41,583 bases of DNA from Phycisphaerales bacterium (GTDB taxonomy: Bacteria > Planctomycetota > Phycisphaerae > Phycisphaerales > SM1A02), in contig SIAP01000017.1 of NCBI GenBank assembly GCA_009691725.1, positions 1 through 41,583 of the forward strand, written 5' to 3'. This document shows positions 7,801 through 16,195 of this stretch, piece after piece (positions within the stretch are counted from its first letter, which is position 1; each line of letters opens with the position of its first letter). The notes under the pieces were generated by a model. The model worked only from the letters and a program-made list of their open reading frames with translations. It did no database searches and was not told the origin of the DNA. The position numbers and the translations under genes were made by a program.

Positions 7801-10361
7801 CGGCAGAGCACGCGGCACGTCTCGCGGCACAGTCCGCGGCTCCCGCACCCGTGATTGCCCCTCCCGCTGCAAATGTGCAGCGCCCCGACACGCAACGCAG
7901 TCCTCCTTCGACGACCAACTTTCGAATGATCGATGCGGATGCTGATGACGCCCTGCCCTCGCGCCCTCAACCATCGCGCACGAGTGCCCCCGCGAGTGCC
8001 CCCGCGAATTCCTCGACGGGCGCAGCGGCGGGTGCGATTGGACGAGCAGGAGGACAGCGCGAGCGTGTCTCGCAACCACGCACGCAAGGCACGACTGCAT
8101 CAGACGACGACTCCAGTTCTCACGACGCTGAGCCGTCAACGGGAGCGCCGAAGCGGCGGAGTGTGCAATCGACTGCGGAAGCTCGCACACCCTCTGCCCT
8201 CGGATTGGTGAGTGATCCGTGGATCGATGATCACTGCGCCGCGCGTGTCGGGGAATCTGCGCCAGGCGCACTCGTCTTCACCGCGATGACTGCGTTGGCC
8301 ATCGCGATTACTGCCACCATCGCAGCAACTCCGGACTTCCTCGCACATGATCTGCGCGGCGCGTTCATGCGCATTGGTGTGTGGGTCGTCGGCGCGTCCA
8401 TCCTCGCAGGATGTGCGCAGCGCGTTGCGGTTCTCTGCAAGCCAACTTTGGCTCGGCGAATTCCGATACTGACTTCCGTGATGCTGTGTCTTGCGCCTCT
8501 GTCGCAACTGCTCCTCCAATCAGACACGCAACCAACACTGTCATGGGCGCCGTGGATCGGGCTCATGCTCATCGCGTCGGCCACTCTCTATCCGTGGTTG
8601 GTGATCTACGCAGCATGGCCAGATCCGCGACTCGCACGCAGCGACGCGTTCAGTGGACGGGCAAACTCCGCAGCGCTCACTGCGGCAGCGCTCGCAGTCG
8701 TCGCACTCGCTGCGACACTCACGCCATGGACGCTCGATGGCGCACGTGCGATCGCAACGCCAACAGGCGGGCTCTGTGCGATGCTCCTGCTCGCGCTCGC
8801 GACGACCGCAGTCTTCCAGTCACTTCGCGCGATCACCATCCTCTTGGCGTGGAGCGCGTGCATCGTGGTGGTCTCCACCCTTGCAGGAACGATCGCACAG
8901 GATGGCATCGCCATCACACTCCACACACTGACGCCTGCGCCGTGGATCGCACTCATCGCAGTCTGGAGCGCGCTCGCCGCATCGACGCTCGCTGCGGCTT
9001 GCTCACCAGAGCGCCTTCGAGATGCGCGCACCGCGATTGAAGATGACGACGCCCCCTCGCTCGTTGCGCATGAACGCGTCCATGCCGCGTGCGTGATGGC
9101 ACTCTGTGCGATCTTTCCGATCGCGCCAGCGCTTGTCGCCCTCCGACTCGTTCGGGAGCGATCACGCAGAGCGGAGAGCCAGCTGCGATCGCTCGCCAAC
9201 TTTGAATTGTGGTTCGCAGTCGCGCTGCTGCTCTCGCTCTTCATCGGGCTCGTCGCGCCACTCTCGGTCGGAGCGAGTGCAGCGCTGGGCCTCATCGCGA
9301 CGCATGGCGCTCTCTGCATCGGAGCGGCCATCACCCTGGGAGCAGATCGATTCGTGCGCTTCCCATCGCCCTTCGCAATGATCGCACGACCCGACACCGG
9401 ACTCGATCTTCCGACGCCACTCGTGACTGTCCAACGCACCGCCGAGCAATCTCTCCACCGACCGCTTGTTCATCCTTGCGGAACGACGACCTTTGGAGCG
9501 ATCACGCTCGTGATGGGTTGCCTCGCGGTGGCAAGTATCACCCACAATCTTGGATGGGCGCTCTCTCTGGGACCGATGGTCGGACTCGCCACATGGCTGC
9601 CATCGCTAATCGCATCGCGCTGCCGACACCAAGACACGATCGTGCTCTCTGCGCTCTCGACCGTAGCGCTTTCGGTCGTCACGGCTGCTGCGTTTGTGCT
9701 GGGAGTCACGAAGAATCCAGCCGAACTTCCCACGCTCATTGCGATCGCTTCAGGATGCGTTGGTTCATGGGCGCTGCTCGTTGGCTGGGCATTCCAAGGA
9801 CTGGATCAACTTCCAACACTGTTGCGTGCGTCGGCACGCCCTGAGTTCGACGATGCAGGTGATCCACTTGCACCGATTGATCGCCCCATCGCCTCTCGGC
9901 GTCGCGCGACCATCATGGGTCGAGTTGTCATGGGAAGTTGCGCTGCCGCATCCTTCGGCGCGATGGTCATGGTCCTTGCGCAATTCAATCCATTGCGGAT
10001 GTCCCCTGCGCTCTTCTGCGGCGCACTCTCCATCCTGTCCTCTGCGACGGTGATGCTCGTTGCCTACTTCGGCGGGGCTGCTCGCGTCGCAGTGAATGCA
10101 CGGCTCTATTCCGTGGTGCTGCTTGCAAGTTCATTCTTCGCAGCACTTCCATTTTTCTTCGTTGCGAGTGATGTCGGCGCGCTCGCAGCACTTGGCGCAC
10201 TTCCATTCTCGGCTGCAACTGCCGTCGTTGCACTTCTGGCTGCTGGCGTCGTCAACACACTGCGGCAATCCACCGCATCATCTCGCACACGCGCATCGAG
10301 GTCGTACCAATCCACCCGTCGGTCGCATCGCGCAAGCGCACCGCATGGAGTTCGATCATGA
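4845..10361 (+). CDS. Giant GYF-like / coiled-coil / polytopic membrane protein of unknown function
   Basis: About 1838 residues; I do not recognise the full architecture. Residues ~13-63 resemble a GYF_2-type module (ADGS...LTPTAIRQL...DDMVRRSGEEKWRAASTLSGL), which in other proteins is a small interaction domain. About 96-960 is continuous Ala/Glu/Gln/Arg-rich coiled coil with internal repeats: ERDTARALADAIQTEL near 391 and ERDSTRLAVGATQTDL near 510, plus five ISAQ/NSAQ units. About 960-1120 is low-complexity Ala/Pro/Ser. About 1135-1810 holds roughly 16-20 hydrophobic segments, followed by a basic tail. There is no signal peptide, so the coil should be cytoplasmic. The ATG at 4845 is chosen for AAGGAAGG at 4829-4836; a GTG at 4803 is in frame. 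It overlaps the deaminase by 4 nt. A cell-envelope scaffold role is a guess. Confidence 0.9.
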   Translation: MPSIAPTVRTSTYDLRRADGSMILELTPTAIRQLSATSQLFSDDMVRRSGEEKWRAASTLSGLAVCTRPVIELPVIASVVLEPAIAEPDPRIAIAEARVIDLERALDAAAQEAQGAHEEVTAAHAATAQELGASRMQLAQSQFDLAQAKSQLEQATTEHAQAHNQLQSAVAQSEQRAAESLQESQRTAQISAQISAQNSAQNSAQNSAQMMAQLTAEMEGRIATLTHAQDELQSTNESLQTQLTDGPTVRALETLVRDHAAAQRACTDAIHQRDQLAASLTHSEDALRVADEFRRALEKTNAHLHASASEHTAELSVARASLVELQATCSALERRTTSAESAVAESRREQQEVNAGSALIAQQRDAAVKSLEETTIARNQAISAHSGAIQERDTARALADAIQTELARSRREFDGTLRDYNAAAAALSQASAQLESITGELAQSQSSAGEMVAQNEALRLELSGAVTRLAIADSAADEARKLQADANVWIARTTEQRDIAVAERDGALAERDSTRLAVGATQTDLVRMRRDFDALQGNYDSIGTALTEQTARAAGLEIAVSHGRTQNEQLAHECADREAEVEALLANSTTLNQCISDHLKELDAIRVRESAVEANLAEAQNDRDSARSESASLQSDIAAARESFAIQSQRLATLEREIAEERSRIVARDELIFRDSLRSEERDSDNRRLSANLAALRADHDTQQRRAEDALSQIAAVQRDVEESRAVVASQQAESAAAQVALDKLTFLEESARASLVAASRERDELASALATTQAAVASREQQVSAERGLREQAEGSSRQLLTSYEKLSQDTGRRITDLEVKLTETNHDMQAVRIREEQALASLAEALAQAKSVAQRLASVEEQRASITRDRDSHAKRAAAEASARAAAEDKIAAANERAAKAERDARSMHERSIQAAMIAFAGTKQRLDGDYAKSCEELGALEQLVAESSQKLIASGGTIPGVPLLPREAVAQVAAKAAADAKVAAEHAARLAAQSAAPAPVIAPPAANVQRPDTQRSPPSTTNFRMIDADADDALPSRPQPSRTSAPASAPANSSTGAAAGAIGRAGGQRERVSQPRTQGTTASDDDSSSHDAEPSTGAPKRRSVQSTAEARTPSALGLVSDPWIDDHCAARVGESAPGALVFTAMTALAIAITATIAATPDFLAHDLRGAFMRIGVWVVGASILAGCAQRVAVLCKPTLARRIPILTSVMLCLAPLSQLLLQSDTQPTLSWAPWIGLMLIASATLYPWLVIYAAWPDPRLARSDAFSGRANSAALTAAALAVVALAATLTPWTLDGARAIATPTGGLCAMLLLALATTAVFQSLRAITILLAWSACIVVVSTLAGTIAQDGIAITLHTLTPAPWIALIAVWSALAASTLAAACSPERLRDARTAIEDDDAPSLVAHERVHAACVMALCAIFPIAPALVALRLVRERSRRAESQLRSLANFELWFAVALLLSLFIGLVAPLSVGASAALGLIATHGALCIGAAITLGADRFVRFPSPFAMIARPDTGLDLPTPLVTVQRTAEQSLHRPLVHPCGTTTFGAITLVMGCLAVASITHNLGWALSLGPMVGLATWLPSLIASRCRHQDTIVLSALSTVALSVVTAAAFVLGVTKNPAELPTLIAIASGCVGSWALLVGWAFQGLDQLPTLLRASARPEFDDAGDPLAPIDRPIASRRRATIMGRVVMGSCAAASFGAMVMVLAQFNPLRMSPALFCGALSILSSATVMLVAYFGGAARVAVNARLYSVVLLASSFFAALPFFFVASDVGALAALGALPFSAATAVVALLAAGVVNTLRQSTASSRTRASRSYQSTRRSHRASAPHGVRS
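5412..5471 (+). repeat. In-frame 12-bp tandem repeat, five units
   Basis: Units are 5412-5423, 5424-5435, 5436-5447, 5448-5459 and 5460-5471, each reading ATTTCTGCCCAG or AATTCTGCCCAG and encoding ISAQ or NSAQ in the coiled-coil region. The first two units match each other exactly, as do the last three, with one base separating the two sets. This points to recent copy-number expansion. Confidence 0.95.
7981..8004 (+). repeat. 12-bp tandem duplication in the linker of the giant protein
   Basis: CGAGTGCCCCCG occurs twice in direct succession (7981-7992 and 7993-8004) and keeps the frame, giving SAPASAPA in the low-complexity linker before the membrane region. Confidence 0.9.
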
Positions 10362-10807
10362 ATCACGACATCATCGAGCGCGGTCTGGCAGCAGCGATCG
10401 AACAGGCCGAGAAGGGTTGGTGCGAGGGAGGAATCCCAATTGGCTCGTCCCTACTGAATGAAGAGGGCGAAATCGTCGCCCGTGGACACAATCAGCGGGT
10501 GCAATCGGGTGATCCAACGGCGCACGCCGAAGTGGATTGTGTCCGCAAGGCGGGGCGACGCCGAGACTGGCATCGACTCACATTGGTGTCGACCCTTTCG
10601 CCCTGCCCAATGTGCTCCGGCACGGCGATCCTCTTCAAGATCCCTCGGGTCATCATCGGTGAGAACAAGACATTTCTCGGCGCGGAAGAGTGGATGCGTG
10701 CGAGCGGGGTTCAATTGCTCGTCCTCGATGACCCCCGTTGCATCGCATTGATGGAGCGCATGAAGCGCGAGAAACCAGACCTGTGGGCTGAAGACATCGG
10801 CGAGTAA
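10358..10807 (+). CDS. Cytosine deaminase, fungal Fcy1-like (CDA superfamily)
   Basis: 149 residues. It probably deaminates cytosine to uracil for pyrimidine salvage with a zinc-bound water. Zinc ligands are His56 (in TAHAE), Cys83 and Cys86 (SPCPMC), with Glu58 as the proton shuttle. As I recall yeast Fcy1, the resemblance extends beyond the core: EGGIPIGSSL, RGHNQR, GENKTF, VLDDPRC and the terminal WAEDIGE all have close counterparts there. This is unlike bacterial CodA, which is an amidohydrolase. Its ATG overlaps the stop of the giant gene (ATGA), suggesting translational coupling. A more general nucleoside or guanine deaminase is the alternative, but the C-terminal tail favours cytosine. 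Confidence 0.88.
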   Translation: MNHDIIERGLAAAIEQAEKGWCEGGIPIGSSLLNEEGEIVARGHNQRVQSGDPTAHAEVDCVRKAGRRRDWHRLTLVSTLSPCPMCSGTAILFKIPRVIIGENKTFLGAEEWMRASGVQLLVLDDPRCIALMERMKREKPDLWAEDIGE

Positions 10808-10842
10808 GTGGTCGCACCCCATCGCCGCATGGACACTGACTT

Positions 10843-10855
10843 GGCGCAGCGCGCC
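10843..10855. terminator. GC-rich hairpin between convergent genes
   Basis: GGCGC-AGC-GCGCC is a perfect 5-bp stem in the 55-bp gap between the deaminase stop and the epimerase stop. It could act for both directions, but there is no U-tract, so this is a weak call. Confidence 0.25.
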
Positions 10856-10862
10856 GACCCCG

Positions 10863-11831
10863 TTAGCGACTCATCAAAGTCGCACGCAAGCCCTCTGCGA
10901 ATGGCATCACGGGTTCGTACCCGATGAGCGCCTTCGCCGCGACAACTGACGCGAGACTGTCGCGAACATCACCCTGACGGGTCGGCTCAAACTTCGGTGA
11001 AATCTTTGTGGCGAGAAGTCCATTCATCTGATCGAGCAGCTCGAGCAACGTGAACTTGTCCGCGCAACCGATATTGACCATCTCACCGTGCAGTTGATTC
11101 GTGCATGATCCCGCCAGCAAATTTGCGTGGACCGCGTTGTCGACATGCGTGAAGTCGCGGGTTTGACCACCATCGCCAAAGATGGTTGGCGAGAGTCCTT
11201 GCCGCAGCGCTGTCGCAAACTTCGGGATCACCGCGGCGTACTGCGAATCCGGTCTTTGACGTGGTCCAAAGATATTGAAGTAGCGCAGGCTGATCGTGGA
11301 CAACCCATAGCAGATCGCCCACGCACGGCAGAGATGCTCGCCTTCGAGCTTGGCCACTGCGTATGGTGAGCGCGGATCTGGAACCATCGTCTCGATCTTG
11401 GGCAGCGTTGGCGTGTCGCCGTACGCCGAACTCGAAGCGGAATACACCACACGCGCAACGCCTGCCGCTCGCGCAGCTTGGAGCACCATCATCGTGCCAG
11501 TCGCGTTGGTCTCCTGAAACCGTTCGGGTGATTCAAGCGATGCGGGCACAGAACCAAGAGCCGCAAGATGGAACAGCACCCGCGCGCCACGCGCCGCGTC
11601 CGCCATCGACGAACGATCCAAGATGCTCGCCTCGATCAATCGAACTCGATCGGACAGTCCAACGAGATTCTCACGACGACCGTTGGAACAATCATCAATG
11701 ACGGTGATGTGCGCACCGAGTTGATCGAGCGTGGCAACGATGTGCGAACCGATAAACCCAGCGCCACCAGTGACGCAAACAGAACAATCCCGATACGAAT
11801 TGCGATGCTGGTCGAGCCAGCGCGGGGTCAC
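10863..11831 (-). CDS. NAD-dependent epimerase/dehydratase (UDP-glucose 4-epimerase-like, extended SDR)
   Basis: 322 residues. Extended short-chain dehydrogenases of this type interconvert or dehydrate nucleotide sugars for polysaccharide or LPS synthesis. The Rossmann motif TGGAGFIGS is at about 21-29, the Ser region YSASSSAYG near 131, and the catalytic YAVAK has Tyr157 and Lys161. The ending, with the [11 protein letters not shown]-type tail, fits GalE/WbpP-like enzymes. The GTG at 11831 overlaps the atpA stop as GTGA, so the two are probably translationally coupled; a GTG at 11843 is an alternative. It occupies the place where atpG would be expected. The exact sugar substrate is unknown. 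Confidence 0.88.
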   Translation of the reverse strand: MTPRWLDQHRNSYRDCSVCVTGGAGFIGSHIVATLDQLGAHITVIDDCSNGRRENLVGLSDRVRLIEASILDRSSMADAARGARVLFHLAALGSVPASLESPERFQETNATGTMMVLQAARAAGVARVVYSASSSAYGDTPTLPKIETMVPDPRSPYAVAKLEGEHLCRAWAICYGLSTISLRYFNIFGPRQRPDSQYAAVIPKFATALRQGLSPTIFGDGGQTRDFTHVDNAVHANLLAGSCTNQLHGEMVNIGCADKFTLLELLDQMNGLLATKISPKFEPTRQGDVRDSLASVVAAKALIGYEPVMPFAEGLRATLMSR

Positions 11832-13384
11832 GCTGGCTTCCACGATTGCTTGAATGAACGCAGCGCAGCGAGGAACTTGTCTTCAAGCCCCTTGAACGAC
11901 TTGGACTTGGATAGCTCATCGCGCAGCGACTTCTGCGGACCCTTGAAGTAACTGAGCATGTCGCTCTCGAACGCGTTGACCTTGTCAATTGCAACATCAT
12001 CGAGGAGCCCCTTGGATCCGGCGAACATCGAGATGCACTGGTCAATTGTGTCGAAAGGCGTGTACTGACCCTGCTTGAGAATCTGCACCATGCGCGCACC
12101 GCGATCGAGTTGACGCTTGCTCGCAGCATCGAGTTCTGTTCCAAGTTGAGCGAACGCTTCGAGTTCTCGGTAAGCGGCCAAATCGAGACGCAGGGATCCT
12201 GCGACTTCCTTCATCGCCTTGATCTGCGCGGCTCCACCCACGCGACTCACGGAGATACCGACGTTGATGGCGGGACGCACACCTGCCGAGAACAGTTCCG
12301 GCTGGAGGTAAATCTGACCATCGGTGATCGAGATCACATTCGTTGGGATGTACGCCGAGACATCGCCTTCTTGCGTCTCGATGATCGGGAGTGCGGTGAG
12401 CGATCCGCCACCATTCTCCTTGGACAACTTCGTTGATCGCTCAAGCAATCGCGAATGCAGATAGAAGACGTCGCCGGGATACGCCTCGCGCCCTGGTGGT
12501 CGACGGAGCAAGAGCGAGAGTTCGCGGTACGCAACGGCCTGCTTCGACAAATCGTCGTAGACGCAGAGCACATGCTTTGGACCGGTGTAACTCGGGTCCT
12601 TGCCCTTCCACATGAAGTACTCGCCCATCGCACATCCGGAATATGGCGCGATGTACTGCATCGGAGCAGACGACGACGCGCCTGCGTTCACGATGATCGT
12701 GTAGTCCATTGCGCCGTGCTTCTTGAGCGTCTCAACGACGCCTGCAACGGTCGAGTCCTTCTGACCGACGGCCACATAGATGCACACCACAGCATCGGGA
12801 GTTCCCCAGTATTGCCGCTGATTGATGATGCAGTCGAGGCAGACTGCCGTCTTGCCAGTCTTGCGATCACCGATGACGAGTTCGCGCTGACCACGTCCCA
12901 CGGGAATCATCGCGTCGACAGCCTTGATGCCGAACTGCATCGGTTCCTTCACCGGCTGCCGCTTGGAGATTCCAGGCGCGACGATGTCGACCTTTCCGGT
13001 TTCTTGGGTGCCAAGCGGAGCGCCGCCGTCGATGGGGTATCCCAGCGGGTCGACAACCCGACCGAGCAACTGCGGACCCACGGGAACTTCGAGGAGTCTT
13101 CCCGTCGAGCGCACTGTGTCGCCCTCTCGCACACGAGTCGCATCGCCGAAGAGCGCGATTCCAACGGTGTCGGACTCGAGATTCATCACCTGCCCGATGA
13201 TGCGACCGCCGGTGGACTCGCATTCGACGAGTTCACCCGCCATGGCCTTGCCGAGTCCATACACGCGCGCAATACCGTCGCCAACTTCGACGACCTGTCC
13301 AACATCGCTGATTTCGAGCGTGTTGCCAAACTGTTCAATTTCTTGGCGGATGACAGATGCGATTTCGTCGGTCTTGATCTTCAT
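11828..13384 (-). CDS. atpA: F1 ATP synthase alpha subunit
   Basis: 518 residues, near the usual ~510. This is the non-catalytic nucleotide-binding subunit of the F1 hexamer. The P-loop GDRKTGKTA lies near 172-180. The N-terminal beta-barrel ([25 protein letters not shown]) and the conserved [13 protein letters not shown] segment with the alpha-type arginine are present. AAGGA lies upstream of the ATG. It is the last ATP-synthase gene in this operon. The gamma, beta and epsilon genes do not follow; a nucleotide-sugar epimerase does, with a 4-nt overlap. Confidence 0.97.
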   Translation of the reverse strand: MKIKTDEIASVIRQEIEQFGNTLEISDVGQVVEVGDGIARVYGLGKAMAGELVECESTGGRIIGQVMNLESDTVGIALFGDATRVREGDTVRSTGRLLEVPVGPQLLGRVVDPLGYPIDGGAPLGTQETGKVDIVAPGISKRQPVKEPMQFGIKAVDAMIPVGRGQRELVIGDRKTGKTAVCLDCIINQRQYWGTPDAVVCIYVAVGQKDSTVAGVVETLKKHGAMDYTIIVNAGASSSAPMQYIAPYSGCAMGEYFMWKGKDPSYTGPKHVLCVYDDLSKQAVAYRELSLLLRRPPGREAYPGDVFYLHSRLLERSTKLSKENGGGSLTALPIIETQEGDVSAYIPTNVISITDGQIYLQPELFSAGVRPAINVGISVSRVGGAAQIKAMKEVAGSLRLDLAAYRELEAFAQLGTELDAASKRQLDRGARMVQILKQGQYTPFDTIDQCISMFAGSKGLLDDVAIDKVNAFESDMLSYFKGPQKSLRDELSKSKSFKGLEDKFLAALRSFKQSWKPA

Positions 13385-13413
13385 AACAGGGTCCTTGAAA
13401 AAGAGATGCGGGA

Positions 13414-14028
13414 TTAGCCAATGAATCGTTTCGAGTCGCGACGAACGGTCGCGCCTCCCGATTCAATCATTGCGTGTTGCAGACGGCGCAGACGGGTTGC
13501 GACGGAACCATCGACGAGTTGATCGCCGATTTGGAGCTTGATGCCACCAATCATTGCGGGATCGGAGTAGTAGTGAAAGATCGCTTCCTTGCCGATGGCG
13601 GCGCGCAGCTTTTCGCGCATCAGAGACTCGGTGGACTCGCCCATCGACTTCCCATCAACTGTGTAGACATCGACCTCGGTCATGCCGAAGAGTTCCTGGA
13701 GCAGCGCGTCGTATGCCTCTCCAATGGCGAGCAGGTGTCCGAGCCGTCCCTTGCGATTCAGCGTGATCACGAATCGATAGAGCAGATCGCTCACGCGACC
13801 CTTGAGCACGCGATCAATCGTCTCCGTGCGGCGCGCGCGTGACACGGCTGGCGATCCGAGGAACGACACGAACTTCTTGTCGGCGGCGAACACTTCGCAG
13901 AGTGCAGCGAGTTCTTCGCCAACCTGCTTCGCACCAGAGTTTCCGTCACCGGTCAACGCGCCCTGTGCCACGGCCAGTTCGAGCAATGCGCTCGCATAGA
14001 CCTTGGCGATTTCGTTGTGTGCGCTCAT
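13414..14028 (-). CDS. atpH: F1 ATP synthase delta subunit (OSCP)
   Basis: 204 residues, somewhat longer than the usual ~180. It joins the peripheral stalk to the top of F1. The N-terminal helical domain opens [17 protein letters not shown], and the C-terminal part has the conserved [25 protein letters not shown] segment close to the end. It sits 25 nt after atpF and 29 nt before atpA. No clear Shine-Dalgarno is seen. The extra length is mostly in the loop around residues 20-35. Confidence 0.94.
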   Translation of the reverse strand: MSAHNEIAKVYASALLELAVAQGALTGDGNSGAKQVGEELAALCEVFAADKKFVSFLGSPAVSRARRTETIDRVLKGRVSDLLYRFVITLNRKGRLGHLLAIGEAYDALLQELFGMTEVDVYTVDGKSMGESTESLMREKLRAAIGKEAIFHYYSDPAMIGGIKLQIGDQLVDGSVATRLRRLQHAMIESGGATVRRDSKRFIG

Positions 14029-14053
14029 GATCGAGTGGGTTCAGCGGTGCGAC

Positions 14054-14566
14054 TCACCCGCGCGTGGAACTCATTCCCGCAAGTGATTGCTCAACCATCC
14101 GCTTCTGATCTGCTGGAGTGATCTCGCGTTCCAGAATCCGACCGGCGATTGCGACAGCCAACGACGCAGCATGCGCTTCCAGTTCTGCGATGGCGGTTCG
14201 CCGAGCATTCTCGATCTCTTCACCCGCACGGCGGGCTCGGTCAGCGAGATCGCTCTCGTTCTTGGCTCGGATCTCGTCGCCCAAACGAAGAGCCGCGGCT
14301 CGTGCCTCGCGCAACATTCGATCCGACTCTTCCAGCGCCGCAGCGAGTTTGGCCTCAAACTCCTTCTGCTTCAGACCAGCCGCGACGCGAGCCGCCTCGG
14401 CAGATTCGATCTCGTGGAGGATCTTGGCATTGCGATCGTCAAGACCCTTGAGGATCTTCGGCCAGACGAACACTCCCAGCGCGAGTGCGACGATGCTGAA
14501 GACCACGATGGTGGTCAAGAACGGAAGCAGGTTGAATGCGAGCGGATCTGATGAAGCGATCAACAT
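14054..14566 (-). CDS. atpF: F0 ATP synthase b subunit
   Basis: 170 residues. It forms the peripheral stalk dimer. One N-terminal membrane helix lies at about 13-33 (NLLPFLTTIVVFSIVALALGVFVWP), followed by a long charged amphipathic helix (about 38-160) typical of the b dimer. GAGGAGAG lies about 6 nt upstream of the ATG at 14566, a strong ribosome-binding site. Order and spacing after atpE are as in standard F-type operons. Only one b gene is seen; there is no b-prime copy. Confidence 0.95.
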   Translation of the reverse strand: MLIASSDPLAFNLLPFLTTIVVFSIVALALGVFVWPKILKGLDDRNAKILHEIESAEAARVAAGLKQKEFEAKLAAALEESDRMLREARAAALRLGDEIRAKNESDLADRARRAGEEIENARRTAIAELEAHAASLAVAIAGRILEREITPADQKRMVEQSLAGMSSTRG

Positions 14567-14641
14567 GAGACTCTCCTCAGGCGCATCACTCCCCCAAGCA
14601 CATGCTTGGGATCATGCACGCAGAAAACGACAAGGCGCGAA

Positions 14642-14953
14642 TCACGTGAAGTTCATGAATCCCGCAACGACTGCGAAGAGCGCGACGCCTTCGACAAACG
14701 CCGCAGTCAAAATCATGTTGATGAAGATGCGGGGCGCCATTTCTGGCTGGCGCGCGATCGCCTCAACAGCACTGCCGCCGATTCGGCCGATTCCGATACC
14801 AGCTCCGACTGCGCCAAGACCGCACGCCAGACCGGCACCGAGGCCCTTGCCTTGGTTCACTGCTTCAACAGCAGCAACAGGATCAGCCGCCGAAGCGAAG
14901 TTGACGAAAACGAGTCCTGCGGTCATTGCGAGGGCGAGATGAGTGAGCTTCAT
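14642..14953 (-). CDS. atpE: F0 ATP synthase c subunit with N-terminal signal-like extension
   Basis: 103 residues. It is the proton-carrying ring subunit. Two hairpin helices are at about 36-60 (Gly/Ala-rich, GAVGAGIGIGRIGG) and 76-100, joined by the conserved ARQPE loop. The ion-binding carboxylate is Glu88 (AFVEGVALF). Ligands typical of sodium-type c subunits are absent: the Gln of helix 1 is Ile and the Ser after Glu is Gly. Proton coupling is therefore inferred. Residues 1-22 (MKLTHLALAMTAGLVF...ASA) look like a cleavable signal peptide, which some bacteria add to this subunit. ATG 14953 is chosen for GGAGA about 10 nt upstream. Confidence 0.95.
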   Translation of the reverse strand: MKLTHLALAMTAGLVFVNFASAADPVAAVEAVNQGKGLGAGLACGLGAVGAGIGIGRIGGSAVEAIARQPEMAPRIFINMILTAAFVEGVALFAVVAGFMNFT

Positions 14954-15054
14954 GTGTGTCGAGTCTCCGTTTGGAAAGCAGTGTTCAAGGGGCGATTCTG
15001 AAAAGACCTCGCGAGCGAACATCGCCGCAAGGGGTGGACAATATAGCGATTTTT

Positions 15055-16056
15055 CTAATGTTGGGGATGCGCCACGCCTGAAGATGCGTGGCTCGCGGTA
15101 GCGCCGGCGCCGCCACCGCCCACGATCTCGTGCTCGGCGTGCCCCGCCGCATCCTCGTGCGCCATCAGGCTGATGAAGACTGCCGTCAAGAACATGAAAA
15201 TGAAGGCCTGCAGCCCTGCAACAAAGACCTCGAGAAAGGTAATCAGGATGGCGCCGATGCCGCTGACGATGGTGATCGCCGTCACGGAGGTCGTTCCCAG
15301 CCCAGCCTTGATCGCCATCGCTCCGAACATCGTGACCGTGATCAGCAAGGTGTGACCTGCAACAATGTTGGCGAAGAGTCGGATGGCGAGCGCGGCGGGT
15401 TTGACGAAAAGTCCAAAGAACTCCACCGCAAAGATGATCGGCACAACGAGCCAGAGGAAAATGGATCCGTGAACGAGCTCGTGACCACCGCACAAGTGTT
15501 CCAGCCAACCCTTGACTCCGAGTTCTCGAAACCCTTGAGCCTGAATGACGATAAACGCGATCAGTGCGAGCGCGCCCGTCACAGAAATGCTCGCAGTTGC
15601 CGCTCCACCAAAGATCGCAGAGGTTTGGTGTTCTTGCAGATTGAACGACTTGCCCATCAATCCATAGATCGCGTCCTGGATTTCGACGAATGGGATCAAT
15701 CCCATGACATTCAGCGTCAAAATGAAGAAAAACATCGAGAGCAAGAAGGAGAGATAACGCTTGGTGAGCCGCTCGCCCATCACTGGAACAAGCATCTCGT
15801 TGCGCAGATAGGCGACCACAACTTCGACAACCGCGGAGAAAGATCCATTTGGGAGATACCGTCGATTGCCCATCGAGGCAGGACCGGTCTCGATCGCCTT
15901 GGCGGCCTTATGCAGCACGAAGAAGAGACCCACCGCGCAGACCAACACGGTGATCATGCTCAGCATCACGGGATTGTCCCACAGGGTCAGTTCGAAGACA
16001 CCCTTGTCGACGATGTGCGCAACAGGGTCTGACTCGCTCGCTAGGAAAACTGACAT
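15055..16056 (-). CDS. atpB: F0 ATP synthase a subunit with His-rich tail
   Basis: 333 residues, longer than the usual ~270. This membrane subunit forms the proton half-channels against the c ring. The essential arginine is in ALAIRLFANIVAGH, around residue 225. LTLNVMGLIPF and FVAGLQAFIFMFLTAVFISL are further conserved helices. The C-terminal ~35 residues (from HEDAAGHAEHE onward) are His/Gly/Ala-rich and extend past the normal end, possibly binding metal or forming a flexible tail. GAGGTG lies 8 nt before the ATG. A 139-bp gap with a short tandem repeat separates it from the upstream atpI-like gene. Confidence 0.96.
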   Translation of the reverse strand: MSVFLASESDPVAHIVDKGVFELTLWDNPVMLSMITVLVCAVGLFFVLHKAAKAIETGPASMGNRRYLPNGSFSAVVEVVVAYLRNEMLVPVMGERLTKRYLSFLLSMFFFILTLNVMGLIPFVEIQDAIYGLMGKSFNLQEHQTSAIFGGAATASISVTGALALIAFIVIQAQGFRELGVKGWLEHLCGGHELVHGSIFLWLVVPIIFAVEFFGLFVKPAALAIRLFANIVAGHTLLITVTMFGAMAIKAGLGTTSVTAITIVSGIGAILITFLEVFVAGLQAFIFMFLTAVFISLMAHEDAAGHAEHEIVGGGGAGATASHASSGVAHPQH

Positions 16057-16129
16057 TCGCCGCGCACCTCGTGTCGGAACTTTCCGAGTCGCTCACCACC
16101 GACATTGGCGAGGACCCAATTTGCCATCT

Positions 16130-16172
16130 CTGGACTCACGCTGGACTGACTCTGGACTGACTCTGGACTGAC
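16130..16172 (-). repeat. 11-bp tandem repeat in the ATP synthase operon
   Basis: CTGGACTGACT recurs at 16141-16151 and 16152-16162, with a nearly complete copy from 16163 and a divergent first copy (CTGGACTCACG) at 16130-16140. It lies in the untranslated gap between the atpI-like gene and atpB, and would be transcribed in the operon mRNA. Confidence 0.85.
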
Positions 16173-16195
16173 CGAACCGAGCGACCAAGATCGAC

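Noticed and set aside
7107-8271. Long antisense frames within the coiled-coil region
   Set aside because: Translations are Arg/Ser/Ala-rich and arise from the codon bias of the repetitive coil on the other strand.
14642-14953. Sodium-driven ATP synthase (or N-ATPase)
   Set aside because: The c subunit lacks the Gln and Ser ligands of sodium rings, and a delta subunit gene is present, unlike N-ATPase operons.
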